From positions 620,001 through 684,000 of the forward strand of contig NZ_JAJVKV010000003.1 in NCBI RefSeq assembly GCF_024198175.1: a stretch of 64,000 nt of DNA, written 5' to 3'. Below are positions 1-7,865 of this stretch, in pieces. A program made the position numbers and the translations under genes. The notes under the pieces were generated by a model. That model was given only the letters and a program-made list of their open reading frames with translations, did no database searches and was not told the DNA's origin. How positions within the stretch are numbered: position 1 is the stretch's first letter; every line of letters begins with the position of its first letter. The DNA is from Pyxidicoccus xibeiensis (GTDB lineage: Bacteria > Myxococcota > Myxococcia > Myxococcales > Myxococcaceae).

Positions 1-21
1 GAATCTGCCCCGGTTTCATGG

Positions 22-54
22 CTCTCCCTAGGTTTTGTGTAGAGCCTGGGAGAG
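22..54 (-). terminator. Hairpin just downstream of the defence operon
   Basis: CTCTCCCTAGG (22-32) and CCTGGGAGAG (45-54) are inverted repeats that pair with one bulged base around a 12-base loop. It lies about 15 bases past the stop codon of the last gene of the minus-strand operon. There is no T-run after it, so it may instead be an RNA-stabilising or regulatory hairpin. Confidence 0.35.
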
Positions 55-68
55 GAGTGAGCGTCCAG

Positions 69-1748
69 TCACGCTGAAACGTGGGGCGCGGCCGATTCAC
101 CCTTCACGAGTGCCCAAAGCTGATTCTCCCGATCCGAGGGGATCCCCTCTGTGGCAAGCCGCTCGGTGAAGCGCGCCTCGTCCAACGCGAGGGTAATGGT
201 TGGAAAGCCGGTGGTCGTCAGCACGAGATTCGACCCCTTGCCCCGCTTCAGGTTGTACTCGCCTGCCGGCAGACTCACCATGGCCCTGACGCAATCCACC
301 CAATCGAGCGCACGGACAATTCGAAGTGCGAGCTCGTTCTTGGAGGGATGGCCCAATCGCATGGAGAGTATGGTTTCCGCGAGTGTCGGATGCGGCTTGG
401 CGCGGCTCATCATCTGAACGCCACGCCATACAAGTGCGAGTGAGCCGCCGCCGTCTTCCTGAGTGAACTCTACAATGGACAAATCCTGATCGGCGTGGGT
501 GGGAGTTGCCCAAGCCCCTTCCGGTGGCAAAAGGAGTCCAGCGGAGCGTTCGGCGAGGAATGTGTCCAGTCCTTCGCTCCGGAGCGAAATGGGCAGGCGC
601 TTATGGCCGGAGAGCAGCCCGGACAAGACCGCTGCTGTCATCACCATTGCGTCGTTCGCGCCGGACTCTTGGCGATCCCACGCGAGAAGTCGCTGTGGCT
701 CCGGTCTGAGCAGCACGAGCAGCAGCGCTTTCGCGACGAGGAGTCCCTTCCCCGTATTGAGAGGATGGAAGTCACGCTCGTTCCGGAGGATGCTCCGAAT
801 AGGCTCTAGGTTCCTCAGGAGTTCCGCTTCGTCCTGCTCGGATAGGTGCATCTCCCGCATACACGCCTCAATGCTGGCCAGGACCTCCAGTGGACGCCAA
901 CGCTCCTGCGTCACGTTCGATCGAAACACGGTCAAGGCCGCGATAAAGAGCCGAGTATCTAGATCGACCTTTGCGGGCGGTGCGTCGTCCAAGCGCGTTC
1001 CCGCCTGGGTCAACTCGATCCAGCCAGGAAGGCCGCCCACACGCCTCACTGTGGCCCTCGACTTTCGCTTCGTCCCTTTGTCAGGCAGACGGCTCTGTGT
1101 TGCCTCGGCGAGGAGCGCCGCGAAGGCCCCGAGGGTGCTGGCACTGGCGGGAAGCGCCGCCGCGAGGACTGCCCATGCGCCCGCGTCGCGATCGAGGGTA
1201 CCCCATGCTCGTGCGTCTATCCCCTGGGGAACGGGAAGCGACGAGAGCCATTTCAGGAACGCCTCCTGACTAACGCGGGACTCAGCGTTCGAGAAGAGTT
1301 CGGGGGAAATTCGACCTGGGAGCGCATCGACGCGGATGTTCTCGTACCGCCTCGCCTCGTGCTCTTCACGGTCCCTTTCGGATGCGAAATGCACGCATTT
1401 GACGGCTGAGATCGGAACCGCACCCACCGGAGCCCAAGCGATGGCGGTGGGGTCACCGATAGCCTGCTCCATAGGATGACCATCCCCCCCCAGGCTCGGG
1501 ATCTTGCCAACCGAGAGCCGATGGTTGTCGAGTTCGAGAGCTACCGGGAATGACGTTGGGTCCGTCTTATCGCTGGCTAGGGCGAGCACCCCCTCGTTGA
1601 AAGGCGCCCCAACCAGGATAAGCCGTCCTAGGGCTCGCTCAAGAAGGTCGGGGTAGTACTTCTCGATGCCCTCGCGCGGGACGATGAGTCCTGAGGAAAG
1701 GATCTCAAGCAGATTGTATCGATTAGTGACTAGGAAGGCGGGGCTCAT
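69..1748 (-). CDS. Unrecognised 559-aa protein, last gene of DrmAB-type operon
   Basis: I do not recognise this family over its full length. Its ATG forms a 4-base ATGA overlap with the stop of the upstream helicase gene. That coupling sets the start, since upstream in-frame codons would lie inside the helicase gene. The first 25 residues hold TNRYNLLEILSSGLIVPR. This loosely resembles the substrate-entry segment of DarT/ART-fold ADP-ribosyltransferases (T-x2-N-L-x2-I-L-x2-G-L), but the similarity is short. The rest is soluble and mostly helical in appearance, with a basic patch (KRKSR) near residue 230 and no membrane segment. Being the fifth gene of a helicase/DUF1998 operon, it may be a system-specific sensor or effector; that is inference. 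Confidence 0.8.
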   Translation of the reverse strand: MSPAFLVTNRYNLLEILSSGLIVPREGIEKYYPDLLERALGRLILVGAPFNEGVLALASDKTDPTSFPVALELDNHRLSVGKIPSLGGDGHPMEQAIGDPTAIAWAPVGAVPISAVKCVHFASERDREEHEARRYENIRVDALPGRISPELFSNAESRVSQEAFLKWLSSLPVPQGIDARAWGTLDRDAGAWAVLAAALPASASTLGAFAALLAEATQSRLPDKGTKRKSRATVRRVGGLPGWIELTQAGTRLDDAPPAKVDLDTRLFIAALTVFRSNVTQERWRPLEVLASIEACMREMHLSEQDEAELLRNLEPIRSILRNERDFHPLNTGKGLLVAKALLLVLLRPEPQRLLAWDRQESGANDAMVMTAAVLSGLLSGHKRLPISLRSEGLDTFLAERSAGLLLPPEGAWATPTHADQDLSIVEFTQEDGGGSLALVWRGVQMMSRAKPHPTLAETILSMRLGHPSKNELALRIVRALDWVDCVRAMVSLPAGEYNLKRGKGSNLVLTTTGFPTITLALDEARFTERLATEGIPSDRENQLWALVKGESAAPHVSA

Positions 1749-2842
1749 GAGCGCCACTCCAAGAGTTCCTTCGGGAAGGCCTTGACCAACTTGGGAGCGC
1801 CCTTTCCCGAGTAACAAAGGAAGAGGTGGTCCCTCGCCCGTGCGAGCAGCACATAGAACATCATTTGGGTTCCCGGCTGAGACATATCCAGCGCGCAGTC
1901 CTGAAGTTCGGGTAGGAACACCGCGTCGAATTCGAGGCCCTTCGCGCTTGAGTAACAGATGATTTTGATTCCGGGACGTCCGAAACTCACGGGCTCGCTC
2001 TTCGCTCCCTTCCCCCCCACGTAGCGCACGACAGGGTGGCGGGCTTTTTTCTCAAGGAGGTACCAGAGCCGTGACTGAACCTGCTTGGTGGGCACCAGCA
2101 CCCCGATTTCAAGGTCGGGATGATTGCGCTCGAACCGCAGGATGTACTCGACCGTCTCCCGGGCGGTGGGATGGCCGATCAGGACTGGCAGGTCACCACT
2201 CCGGTTCGGAGGGGCCGGGATACCGCTCTCCAAGCCCGTGTAGAAGCATGCAGCGAGCGCCGCGATCTCCCTGGTGTTGCGATAGTTGCGGGTGACCTTG
2301 TGAACCTTCTTGATGCCAGTGGCGGAGCGAATCTTTGCGAGAGTGGAGTTCTCCGTGTTGATGCGTTGGTTCTCATCCGCGAAGACGGTCACGGTCCTGG
2401 CGATGTGGCCGGCGACAAGGAAGAACCCTGGCGCGAAGTCTTGACCTTCATCGACGATAAGATGTGGAAGCGAGCCTGCCGGTGGGGGTTCGGTCGCCAC
2501 CCGTTTGAGAACGGCGGTCCAGTCGGGCACGAACTTGGTCACCTGCGGGTAGTTGCACCGGTAAGTCGAGAGATAGAAACCGTAGAACCAGCGGTGGAAG
2601 GTGCTGATCACGGACTCAATGTCCAGGCTTTCGGCGGCATCCCCGGTGTACTGGGAGAGGAGCCGCGAGAGCATCAGGAGGGATACGTTGACGTGCTTGT
2701 CGGAGAGCATCTTGGCTCGGTACAGGGCCATGACGGTCTTGCCCGTTCCGGGCGGCCCCACGACGAGGTAGGAGTCGTCGAGAGGAAGGTTGTTCACCCT
2801 GTCTTGCTCGCGCGAGAGGTCCTGGTAGGCCGGGAGTCTCAT
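1745..2842 (-). CDS. Compact UvrD/Rep-like superfamily 1 helicase
   Basis: This 365-residue ATPase has the SF1A motif set. Walker A is GPPGTGKT at residues 29-36. Walker B is LIVDEGQDF near 128-136. The arginine-containing motif IV region is TRNYRNT, motif V is SSAKGLEFDAVFLP, and motif VI is FYVLLARARDHL close to the C-terminus. It is about half the length of UvrD or Rep, so the 1B/2B accessory domains are largely missing. Start and stop overlap the neighbouring genes by ATGA on both sides, so translation is probably coupled. It is likely to be a DNA or RNA translocase working with the DrmAB-like pair. The exact substrate cannot be told from sequence. Confidence 0.9.
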   Translation of the reverse strand: MRLPAYQDLSREQDRVNNLPLDDSYLVVGPPGTGKTVMALYRAKMLSDKHVNVSLLMLSRLLSQYTGDAAESLDIESVISTFHRWFYGFYLSTYRCNYPQVTKFVPDWTAVLKRVATEPPPAGSLPHLIVDEGQDFAPGFFLVAGHIARTVTVFADENQRINTENSTLAKIRSATGIKKVHKVTRNYRNTREIAALAACFYTGLESGIPAPPNRSGDLPVLIGHPTARETVEYILRFERNHPDLEIGVLVPTKQVQSRLWYLLEKKARHPVVRYVGGKGAKSEPVSFGRPGIKIICYSSAKGLEFDAVFLPELQDCALDMSQPGTQMMFYVLLARARDHLFLCYSGKGAPKLVKAFPKELLEWRS

Positions 2843-4707
2843 TCGTCCGCCTCCAGGGTGTTAGCGCGCGCGCTGTCCCGATGGGCCGCCGCGAGGATCT
2901 CCGCGAAGAAGCCAGGCACCCCGCCTGGAATGCCCACGAGCAGCCCGCGGTCGAGCAGGACGTTCGCGTTCTCGCAGCTCGTCTCCGACACCAGGGCGCA
3001 CGCGTGACAAGCGCCGAGATTGAGCGCCCCGAAGCCCTGGCCCGGGCTCTCGCGGCATATGGGGTCGGACGAGCACCAGGAGGCTCGCTCCAGGGCGGAC
3101 AGCAGCGTGTGGGCGAGGAGGGGCGAGGTCCCCTGACGGACGAGTCCACCTAGTGTCCCCTCGACATCCCCAGCCGCCGTGTAGATGAGGATGCCGGCCT
3201 GAGGCTCGCCATCCGCGCCTTTGCCTGCGTAGACGCGCTCCCGCAGCGAGGCGGACGAGTAGCCACACTGGAAGGAGAGCTGCCTGATGAGGACGTGGGC
3301 CAGCGTGTGGAGGAGCACGAAACGCGGCGTGGCGGGCTTCAACCTGCTTCCAATGAAGTGCTTCTGCCGACGCTGCTCGAGCTTTCTTCCCAGCGTGTCG
3401 ACCTTCGGAGTCGCCTCCCACTCGCGCAGGCGCTCCTCGTTGAGCGAGAAGAAGATGCCCTCGCCAAAGACCTCGATGGCGGGCAGCCACTTCACGCCGC
3501 GGCCGAGGTCGGGCTTTACCAGCGGGCCCGCCGCGTTGTAGCGGCTGAACCCCACCAGGGCCCGCACCTCCCGCAGCTTGGTGGCCAGTACGACCTTCTC
3601 GATGAGCTGTCCCAGAAGCCCGAGTGCCGAGCCAGGCTTGGGAGGCTCGGCTTTGGTGAAGAGCGGGACGTGACGCGTGAGGAATGTGCTCCGCTCGGAC
3701 TGCTCCCCCTGGGGAGTGATGAAGGCCAGCCACTCATCCGTCTCCAGGTCCGCGTTGCCTGCGGCGGACTGCCTGGGCGGCTTCTTCTCGCCCAGTTCCT
3801 GGCGCATGATGAGCCGGACCTGCTCCTCGGAGCAGCCCACGTCTTCCGCGATGGTCTGGACCGCGTGCTCCGCCATCGGCCCATTGGGTGCGGAGCGAAT
3901 CGCCACCCAGAAGTCGTGATTAGTCACCTGGAGGGTCAGCTGGCCAAACTCCTGGTATGTCGACTCGGGAGGGATGTCGAGTGCCGAGCGGATGCTGGAG
4001 AAGTAGACGTTGCTCGCCCCGCGCTGAAGGATGACCGGCGTTTCGTCGCAGGCACCCTTGTTGCCTTCGAGGTACTCCCAGGGCTGCTTCCCGGAGCAAC
4101 GAAGGCCCATCGCCTTGACGGTGTCCTTGCTCGTGATGCCCGCGAGCGCGCGCTTCACCCCGCACGTCTTGCACTCGATGCGCAGGGACTGAAGTCCCGC
4201 CCCGGAGCCAGCGAGGGCGATGAACCGCAGGTGCTCGTGGTCCTTGCACCCCTTCTGCTTGGGCTCTCGTGCCCCGAAGTGCGCCCAGAACGCCCAGGGA
4301 ACGTCGCCCAGGTGCCCTTGCTCGCAGGCCATGACGAAGCGCATCGGGACCAACTGGGGACGCCGAGCGCAGCTCGCACATCGAGGCGGCTCGTCCTTCA
4401 CCTCCTTGGAGATGCTCCACCGCGTTAGGGCCCGGCAGGTGGGGCAGAAGAGCCACTGGGGAAAGCGGTGATAGGGAAGGTGGGCGTGCCCCGCTCCATA
4501 CAACGAAGTGCTCGCGGGAGCGCTCCGGAAGCCCTCCACGCCGAGTGCCTCGGCGAGGCGCCGGCTGTGGATAACCTGACCCTGGTTCTTCCATAGGTAG
4601 GTGTCGCAGGCGATCAAGCTCTCGCCCCGCAGGTCATAGATCGCCCCCACGCCGAAGGGGGCAAGCGTCTGCGACAGGCGCACTCCACGTGACAGTTGAT
4701 GGCTCAT
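2839..4707 (-). CDS. drmB-like: DrmB-like DUF1998 protein
   Basis: This 622-residue protein matches the DrmB/DUF1998 pattern. It has an N-terminal FGVGAIYDLRGES segment (about residues 17-30), paired-cysteine motifs CPTC near 88 and CASC near 110, and CEQGHLGDVPW near 130. The DUF1998 domain (about 460-600) contains LHTLAHVLIRQLS and a C-terminal cysteine cluster (WCSSDPIC, CHAC, SC) that probably binds zinc. In DISARM, DrmB partners the DrmA helicase in binding and loading on phage DNA. The ATG overlaps the stop of the drmA-like gene by four bases, which fixes the start; in-frame ATG codons further upstream would lie inside that gene. Confidence 0.92.
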   Translation of the reverse strand: MSHQLSRGVRLSQTLAPFGVGAIYDLRGESLIACDTYLWKNQGQVIHSRRLAEALGVEGFRSAPASTSLYGAGHAHLPYHRFPQWLFCPTCRALTRWSISKEVKDEPPRCASCARRPQLVPMRFVMACEQGHLGDVPWAFWAHFGAREPKQKGCKDHEHLRFIALAGSGAGLQSLRIECKTCGVKRALAGITSKDTVKAMGLRCSGKQPWEYLEGNKGACDETPVILQRGASNVYFSSIRSALDIPPESTYQEFGQLTLQVTNHDFWVAIRSAPNGPMAEHAVQTIAEDVGCSEEQVRLIMRQELGEKKPPRQSAAGNADLETDEWLAFITPQGEQSERSTFLTRHVPLFTKAEPPKPGSALGLLGQLIEKVVLATKLREVRALVGFSRYNAAGPLVKPDLGRGVKWLPAIEVFGEGIFFSLNEERLREWEATPKVDTLGRKLEQRRQKHFIGSRLKPATPRFVLLHTLAHVLIRQLSFQCGYSSASLRERVYAGKGADGEPQAGILIYTAAGDVEGTLGGLVRQGTSPLLAHTLLSALERASWCSSDPICRESPGQGFGALNLGACHACALVSETSCENANVLLDRGLLVGIPGGVPGFFAEILAAAHRDSARANTLEADE

Positions 4708-7700
4708 CGATCTTCCCCTCGCACCCGCACCCGGCACTGCCGGTCGACGTTGCGCATCGAGTGAAGCGTGGCCCACCCCTTCCCCTGGGCTCCGAAGTCG
4801 CGGAGCAGGCCCGTATGAGGCGAGGGCGCCCGGTAGTACAGGGGCCGGTGGTTCTTCATGGTCTCCTCGGCGAGCTCCGCCCACTGCGCGGCGAGCATCC
4901 TCAGGTGCTCGGAGGTCGCCCCCGCCTCGTCCGGGTCGATGGTGCGCGAGCGTTCCTCAAGAGTGCGCAGCGCGCGTTGCACCTCGGGGTCGTCCAGGCG
5001 GAAGCGCGAGGCGTCCTCGTTTTTTGAGAGCCCGACGCCATGGCGAACGAGAATGACGAGCGCCGCGTGGAGCGCGCGCTCCCGAGAGGGCAGGGAGAAG
5101 GGCGTCACACTAGTGGGCTCGACGTGCCGGTAGAGCGCGGAGTGGTAGGGGATGAAGCCCTCGTAATGCGATCGATCACGCGGCTTGGTGGAAACGTAGA
5201 GCGCGATGACCAAGCCCGGGGCCTCGCCACGCCCGACGCGGCTGCTCGCCTGAATGTACTCGGCGGTCGTCTTGGGCTGCCCGTTCATGAGCATGAGCCC
5301 CAGTCGCTGGATGTCGACGCCCACCGAGAGCATGTTGGTCGTAGCCAGCATGGAGACCGCGTTGTCCTTGTCCTGGGACTGCTTGAGCTGCTCAAGGATT
5401 CCGGGGAGGTCGGCGCCCCCCACGTTACTGGTGAGCTCCACCACGTGGTGGTCCTCAAGCTCGCGCATCCTGGACCCGTCCCGGGCGATGACCTTGATGC
5501 GGGCGGGCACGTCGTCATGCGCCAGGGTCACGGTGCGCCCCAGTTCCCGAATACTGTTGTGGTAGGCGACGAGGGTCCAGTACGCGTCGAGCGCCTGTGC
5601 CTTGAAGCCGAGCTCCACCGGTGCTTGCAGCAAGGCCGCAGCCGTATGGACGATGGTCGTGTGCGGGGTGTGGCTCTGCGACATCAGGCCGATGTAGCGC
5701 CGCCCAGGCCTCCGCTCGTCCGTCCTCGCGAAGTAGGAGTCCGACGCCGTGAGCCCTGCGGGCGGAAAGAGCTGAACTTGGCGGCCGAACAGGCCCAGCA
5801 CCTGGTCCTTCGCATTCCGGATGGTCGCGGTGGACGCGAGGATTTTCGGGCGGGGGCCGTGGTAGGCCATCAGCGCCTCCACCGCGCCCTCGTAGACGCC
5901 GATGGTGGTGCCCAGCGGGCCGGAGAGCAGGTGCATCTCGTCCTGGATGATGAGACCCGGGGGCTGGCGGCCGCTTCCGCCAAAGAAGGCGCCCCCGCCC
6001 GGCTCCCAAGCGAGCCGCGCGAACTTGTCCACAGTTGCCACGAGGAACGTCGGCGGGTTCTCGTAGAGGGCAGCATCGATGACGCCGACGGGGAGCCTGT
6101 CGTGGAAGGGGCACTTCGCGGTGGGACAATGAAACTCGAAGAAGGAGTTGCCCGCCCGCACGCCGTAGCTCGCGTCGTCCTCGTCATGGCTTTCGGGGAT
6201 GATGCTGGTGCCACACCAGGGGCACTGCTCCAGCTGGAAGGGGTTGGAGGGGTGGGGCGCCGAGCGGAGATCCGTGAACTTCTCCGCCGCCTTCTCATAG
6301 TGGTTGGGCACCACTTCATCACCCACCCACAGGCCGATGGAGATCGGCTCCTGCCCCATCATGGTGCTGTGCTCGCGCCGCAGCAGCTCGCAGGCGCACA
6401 TGAGCGCTGCGGCGCGCTGGAACTGCTGAGCAGTGAGCAGGCGCAGGGTGTAGCGGGTGAGCACCGCAGTCCCTCCCCCCGAGTCACCCTTCGTGAGGCG
6501 CCGATGGAAGATGTAGAGCGCGGCGAGCGCGAGATAAGCCTCCGTCTTTCCACCGCCAGTGGGAAACCAGAGCAGATCGACGAACTCCCGGTCCCTGTCG
6601 CTGGGGTCCACCACCGAGGGAAGGGCGAGCAACTGGAACGCGAGCTGGAAGGGGCGCCACTTGTAGTCCAGCGAGGCGTAGTTGATGGTCGGCAGACGGA
6701 CCTGATCGCGCTGCCTCCGCTTGCCCGCGAGGTCCTCCTTGCCGTGGCGCATCTGCATGAGCATCGCCTGGTTGGCTAGCCGAAACGCCCGCAGCACGTC
6801 CGGATGATTACCGTCCGTCAGGACCTTGATGCCGCAGCGGATGCGCTCGAGTGTCCCCTGGAGGCGATTCAAGAGCGCGTCCCGGGCGGCGTGCAGCGAG
6901 GGAAGAATGTCCGGATGTGCCTCCTTCAGACCCTCGATCCACTGCCCGTACCTGTCCGCGAACGCGCTGAGTTCGGACTCAAGGCGCGCGGTGCCGAGCG
7001 AGGGGTCGGCGAGCTTCGCCAGCCGGAGGATATCGTCATCGGCGCCGCCTGTGACGACATCGGGCACCGTGAAGGACGGCATGAGTTCGCTTCGAACGGT
7101 TAGGGCGGTCCGCTTGTCCTTAGAGAGCACCCAATCCGCCGCGCAGCCATGCCCGATCCCGAAGACCCGCGCGTGACGGTGCAGGAGACGCAGCTCCGCT
7201 TCCTCCTGGTCGCGACTGAGGAAGTCGACCGAGGGGTACTCGCGAATCGTCCCGTCGACGGGAGCGCACTCGAGGCCCACCTGGTGGAGGCATAAGGACG
7301 CATCCACGACGGCGGGATCCGCTTGCTCCTGGATGTTGCGCAGCGTCACGGTGACGAGCTGCCCGTCCCCCACCGGCCGCCAGAGCACCTCGAGGCGCGC
7401 GCGCCCTTCGAGCACATCCTCGCTGCTCCGCACGTGCTCCTTAGGTTTTCCTTTAGGACGAGCGAGGGTAACGGCCTCGGGCGTGGAGCGCTCCGCGATG
7501 GGCACGCGCTGGAAGCCTCCCTTCTTCCTGACGCGCGCTTCTTCGTAACGAGCGCCCCACGCCTGGCACTTGAGCACGGGCGCGCCAACGATGAAGAAGC
7601 TAACGCCAATGGAGCTGGGCATCCATGAGTTGGCCAGGGTGACAGGGTCATCGGCCAGCTCTTCTCCAACCGAACCGCCAGTCGTGTCGTCGACCTCCTC

Positions 7701-7856
7701 GGCGAGGAGCTCGCCGCTGCTAGCGTTCGCGGGGTAGAGCGTCCCCATGAGGTAGCGCTTGTAGGGAGGCTCCTCAAGCGGGTCGCTCACCCCATTGAGG
7801 GGACCCACCACGTGCGCATGAAGGAAGTCGACGACTTGGGCGCGGATGTCGCTCAT
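4704..7856 (-). CDS. drmA-like: DrmA-like superfamily 2 helicase
   Basis: This 1050-residue helicase has an N-terminal region of about 400 residues typical of DrmA, then the ATPase core. Walker A is FPTGGGKTEAYL near 430-441. The DExH-type box is IIQDEMHLLSGP near 635-646. A motif III-type ASTATIRNA follows, and motif VI is QASSRVGRGEAPG near 870. Two zinc-ribbon-like cysteine pairs (CPWC near 544; CPTAKC with a following His near 575) lie between Walker A and the DEMH box, as in DrmA. The family acts as the DNA-loading motor of DISARM. Only 9 bases separate it from the upstream NERD-helicase gene, and its stop overlaps the drmB-like start. Length and motifs agree with an intact gene. Confidence 0.93.
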   Translation of the reverse strand: MSDIRAQVVDFLHAHVVGPLNGVSDPLEEPPYKRYLMGTLYPANASSGELLAEEVDDTTGGSVGEELADDPVTLANSWMPSSIGVSFFIVGAPVLKCQAWGARYEEARVRKKGGFQRVPIAERSTPEAVTLARPKGKPKEHVRSSEDVLEGRARLEVLWRPVGDGQLVTVTLRNIQEQADPAVVDASLCLHQVGLECAPVDGTIREYPSVDFLSRDQEEAELRLLHRHARVFGIGHGCAADWVLSKDKRTALTVRSELMPSFTVPDVVTGGADDDILRLAKLADPSLGTARLESELSAFADRYGQWIEGLKEAHPDILPSLHAARDALLNRLQGTLERIRCGIKVLTDGNHPDVLRAFRLANQAMLMQMRHGKEDLAGKRRQRDQVRLPTINYASLDYKWRPFQLAFQLLALPSVVDPSDRDREFVDLLWFPTGGGKTEAYLALAALYIFHRRLTKGDSGGGTAVLTRYTLRLLTAQQFQRAAALMCACELLRREHSTMMGQEPISIGLWVGDEVVPNHYEKAAEKFTDLRSAPHPSNPFQLEQCPWCGTSIIPESHDEDDASYGVRAGNSFFEFHCPTAKCPFHDRLPVGVIDAALYENPPTFLVATVDKFARLAWEPGGGAFFGGSGRQPPGLIIQDEMHLLSGPLGTTIGVYEGAVEALMAYHGPRPKILASTATIRNAKDQVLGLFGRQVQLFPPAGLTASDSYFARTDERRPGRRYIGLMSQSHTPHTTIVHTAAALLQAPVELGFKAQALDAYWTLVAYHNSIRELGRTVTLAHDDVPARIKVIARDGSRMRELEDHHVVELTSNVGGADLPGILEQLKQSQDKDNAVSMLATTNMLSVGVDIQRLGLMLMNGQPKTTAEYIQASSRVGRGEAPGLVIALYVSTKPRDRSHYEGFIPYHSALYRHVEPTSVTPFSLPSRERALHAALVILVRHGVGLSKNEDASRFRLDDPEVQRALRTLEERSRTIDPDEAGATSEHLRMLAAQWAELAEETMKNHRPLYYRAPSPHTGLLRDFGAQGKGWATLHSMRNVDRQCRVRVRGEDR

Positions 7857-7865
7857 GGCGGTATC

